Of a stretch of 64,000 nucleotides of DNA, positions 62,878-64,000 are shown piece after piece. The notes below the pieces were generated by a model that saw only the letters and a program-made list of their open reading frames with translations, made no database searches and was not told the origin of the DNA. The stretch comes from Gaiellasilicea sp963784895 (GTDB taxonomy: Bacteria > Actinomycetota > Thermoleophilia > Gaiellales > Gaiellaceae): NCBI GenBank assembly GCA_963784895.1, contig CAWATM010000012.1, forward strand, positions 1 through 64,000, read 5' to 3'. The first letter of the stretch is position 1. The number at the start of each line of letters is the position of its first letter. A program made the translations under genes and the position numbers.

Positions 62878-63621
62878 ATGAAGCGACTCGTACTGATCAC
62901 AGCCGCGCTCGGCGCCCTCGTGGCCACCAGCGCCGCGATCGCCACTCTCAGGGCATCCGACGTCACTGCCGCCAGCGCCACGCTCTCAGCGACGACGCCG
63001 TCCAACGTCCAGACGCGGACGTACACGTGCGACGGCCAGACTTTCGAGGTCACGACCGGCCGCTGGTCGGGGACGGCGACGAGCGCGACCGCCGACCTCA
63101 GCGGCGCCGCCGTGCTCCACCTCAAGAGCGTCTACAACGCGACGAAGAAGCTCGGCTGGATCGACGGTCGGCTCAGCATCGCCGCCTCCGACGGGCGCAC
63201 GCATGCGCACGTGTCCGGGGTGAACACGGACGGGAAGCTCGACGCCTGGCTGCGCGGTCACGCCGGCCGCAACGACGGCGCGCTCTTCGGCAGCCTCTCG
63301 GGCTCGTTCTCCAAGACCGGCGGCCTCACCAACGGCGCGATCGGAAGCGGCACCGGCGCGAACGCCGCTCTGATCGTCAAGGGGCTCCGCTGCAAGCAGG
63401 AGCGGACGCCGCGTCCGAGCGTGCACCTCGTCGTCCGCGGCCAGATCGACGCCCTCAGCGCGACGTCGATCTCCGTCAAGCCGAAGGACGGCTCGGCCTC
63501 GCAGGCCTGTGCGGTCAAGGACGACGACGACGTCGACCGCGTCAAGATCGGCGATCAGGTCGAGATGACCTGCAGCCAGATCTCCGGCGCGTGGGTGCTG
63601 ACGCAGGTGCGCAAGCGGTAG
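62878..63621 (+). CDS. Secreted protein of unknown function
   Basis: 247-aa protein with a signal peptide (MKRLVLITAALGALVATSAAIA), then a Thr/Ser/Gly-rich beta domain with HLKSVYNATKKLGWIDGRLSI and HVSGVNTDGKLDAWLRGH, and a C-terminal OB-like segment (LVVRGQIDALSATSISVKPKDG...IGDQVEMTCSQISGAWVLTQVRKR) resembling DUF5666-type domains. Strong Shine-Dalgarno AAAAGGAG before ATG 62878. Followed by a terminator. Confidence 0.75.
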   Translation: MKRLVLITAALGALVATSAAIATLRASDVTAASATLSATTPSNVQTRTYTCDGQTFEVTTGRWSGTATSATADLSGAAVLHLKSVYNATKKLGWIDGRLSIAASDGRTHAHVSGVNTDGKLDAWLRGHAGRNDGALFGSLSGSFSKTGGLTNGAIGSGTGANAALIVKGLRCKQERTPRPSVHLVVRGQIDALSATSISVKPKDGSASQACAVKDDDDVDRVKIGDQVEMTCSQISGAWVLTQVRKR

Positions 63622-63643
63622 AGAGTCTCTGGGGAGAAACGGC

Positions 63644-63673
63644 AGAGGGCGCCTCGGGGCGCCCTCTTTCGTT
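63644..63673. terminator. Rho-independent terminator
   Basis: Perfect 10-bp stem AGAGGGCGCC (63644-63653) / GGCGCCCTCT (63658-63667) with a TCGG tetraloop and a following TTTCGTTCT. Lies between convergent genes, ending the secreted-protein transcript. Confidence 0.9.
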
Positions 63674-64000
63674 CTAGGACAAGAGGGTGAGCGGCTTGCG
63701 GATCGCCGCCTGCCGCGTCGCCGCCAACGTCTCGGCGAGGGCGACGATCGCGCGGGACGACTCGGCGTCGGGGTCGGCCTCGACGACGGGAACGCCGGCG
63801 TCGCCGGCCTCCCGCAGCGCCCGGTCGAGCGGAATCGTGCCGAGCAGCGGCACGTCGAGCTCGTCGGCGAGCCTCGCGCCACCGCCTTCGCCGAAGGCGT
63901 CGCCGCTCATGTTCTCGACGACGCCGAGGAGCTTCTGACCGGTCTTCTGCGCCATCATCGCCGCGCGCGCCGCCACGTCCTGCGCGAGCGGCTGCGGCGT
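63674..64000 (-). CDS. mrp: Mrp/ApbC-family P-loop ATPase (C-terminal part, runs off window)
   Basis: Last 108 residues of an Fe-S carrier ATPase of the Mrp/NBP35 family. TPQPLAQDVAARAAMMAQKTGQKLLGVVENMSG, FGEGGGARLADELDVPLLGTIPLD and VPVVEADPDAESSRAIVALAETL match the C-terminal region. The Walker A and the start lie beyond the window edge. Ends beside the terminator. Confidence 0.9.
   Translation of the reverse strand, partial: TPQPLAQDVAARAAMMAQKTGQKLLGVVENMSGDAFGEGGGARLADELDVPLLGTIPLDRALREAGDAGVPVVEADPDAESSRAIVALAETLAATRQAAIRKPLTLLS

Overview
High-GC bacterial chromosome segment, almost fully coding, with very frequent GTG starts and many 4-base start/stop overlaps. The order gyrB-dciA-recF-dnaN-dnaA // rpmH-rnpA-yidD-yidC-jag-rsmG-parA-parB is the classic replication-origin region. 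Together with the DUF721/DciA gene between recF and gyrB, the futalosine-type UbiA, the two-domain actinobacterial-style cyclase and the 14-subunit nuo operon, it suggests an actinobacterium, most likely a deep branch such as Thermoleophilia (Gaiellales/Solirubrobacterales). That placement is inference; no 16S gene is present. No mobile element, CRISPR array or phage gene was seen, so this is core chromosome.

Layout. 1-5.2 kb: replication genes leftward (gyrB partial, dciA, recF, dnaN, dnaA), then a candidate oriC with DnaA boxes (4913-5209). 5.2-10.2 kb: rpmH, rnpA, yidD, yidC, jag, rsmG, a DUF6886 gene on the other strand, then parA/parB. 10.2-13.2 kb: tRNA-Ile(GAT), two small unknown genes, a DUF151 nuclease, chorismate mutase, a CPBP protease and an MscS channel. 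13.2-23 kb: envelope genes (class A PBP, GT87-like, DUF2079, GT4-like and GT2 glycosyltransferases), moeA and a degenerate M28 membrane protein. 23.1-26.4 kb: a two-component system and an HtrA protease, with a perfect 20-bp parS-like palindrome between them. 26.5-36.6 kb: one long rightward run: RsbW-like kinase, GT20 trehalose-phosphate synthase, moaC, mog, ubiA, ccmABCD, a CcsA/HemX protein, hemA, hemC, hemD and a SAM hydroxide adenosyltransferase, closed by a strong hairpin. 36.7-42.8 kb, leftward: tandem-domain cyclase, amidase, LiaF-like protein, NCS2 permease with an odd 280-base leader, and FprA. 42.8-44.3 kb: YidB-like protein, a lipoprotein with a SecD P1-head domain, and an ErpA-type carrier. 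44.4-58.4 kb: the complete nuoA-N operon; nuoF carries a single-base frameshift. 58.4-64 kb: small membrane protein, UPF0173 hydrolase, an 89-aa unknown, DUF1028, cupin/TPR, a short Ldh-family protein, a HAD phosphatase, a secreted protein, and the C-terminus of an Mrp ATPase.

How it fits together. The left part holds replication initiation, segregation and membrane insertion. The centre and right hold respiratory chain construction: quinone prenylation, haem synthesis, cytochrome c maturation, Fe-S carrier, ferredoxin reductase and complex I, with molybdenum cofactor genes interspersed. Most functional calls rest on recognised family motifs. The points most worth a second look are the nuoF frameshift, the terminator-like hairpin abutting the gyrB start codon, the CTG start of recF, the isolated parS-like palindrome, the orphan SecD-P1 lipoprotein, the degenerate M28 protein, and the coding-like but interrupted leader of the NCS2 permease. 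I did not identify a clearly new multi-gene system; the best candidate is the small coupled cluster at 58.8-61.3 kb.
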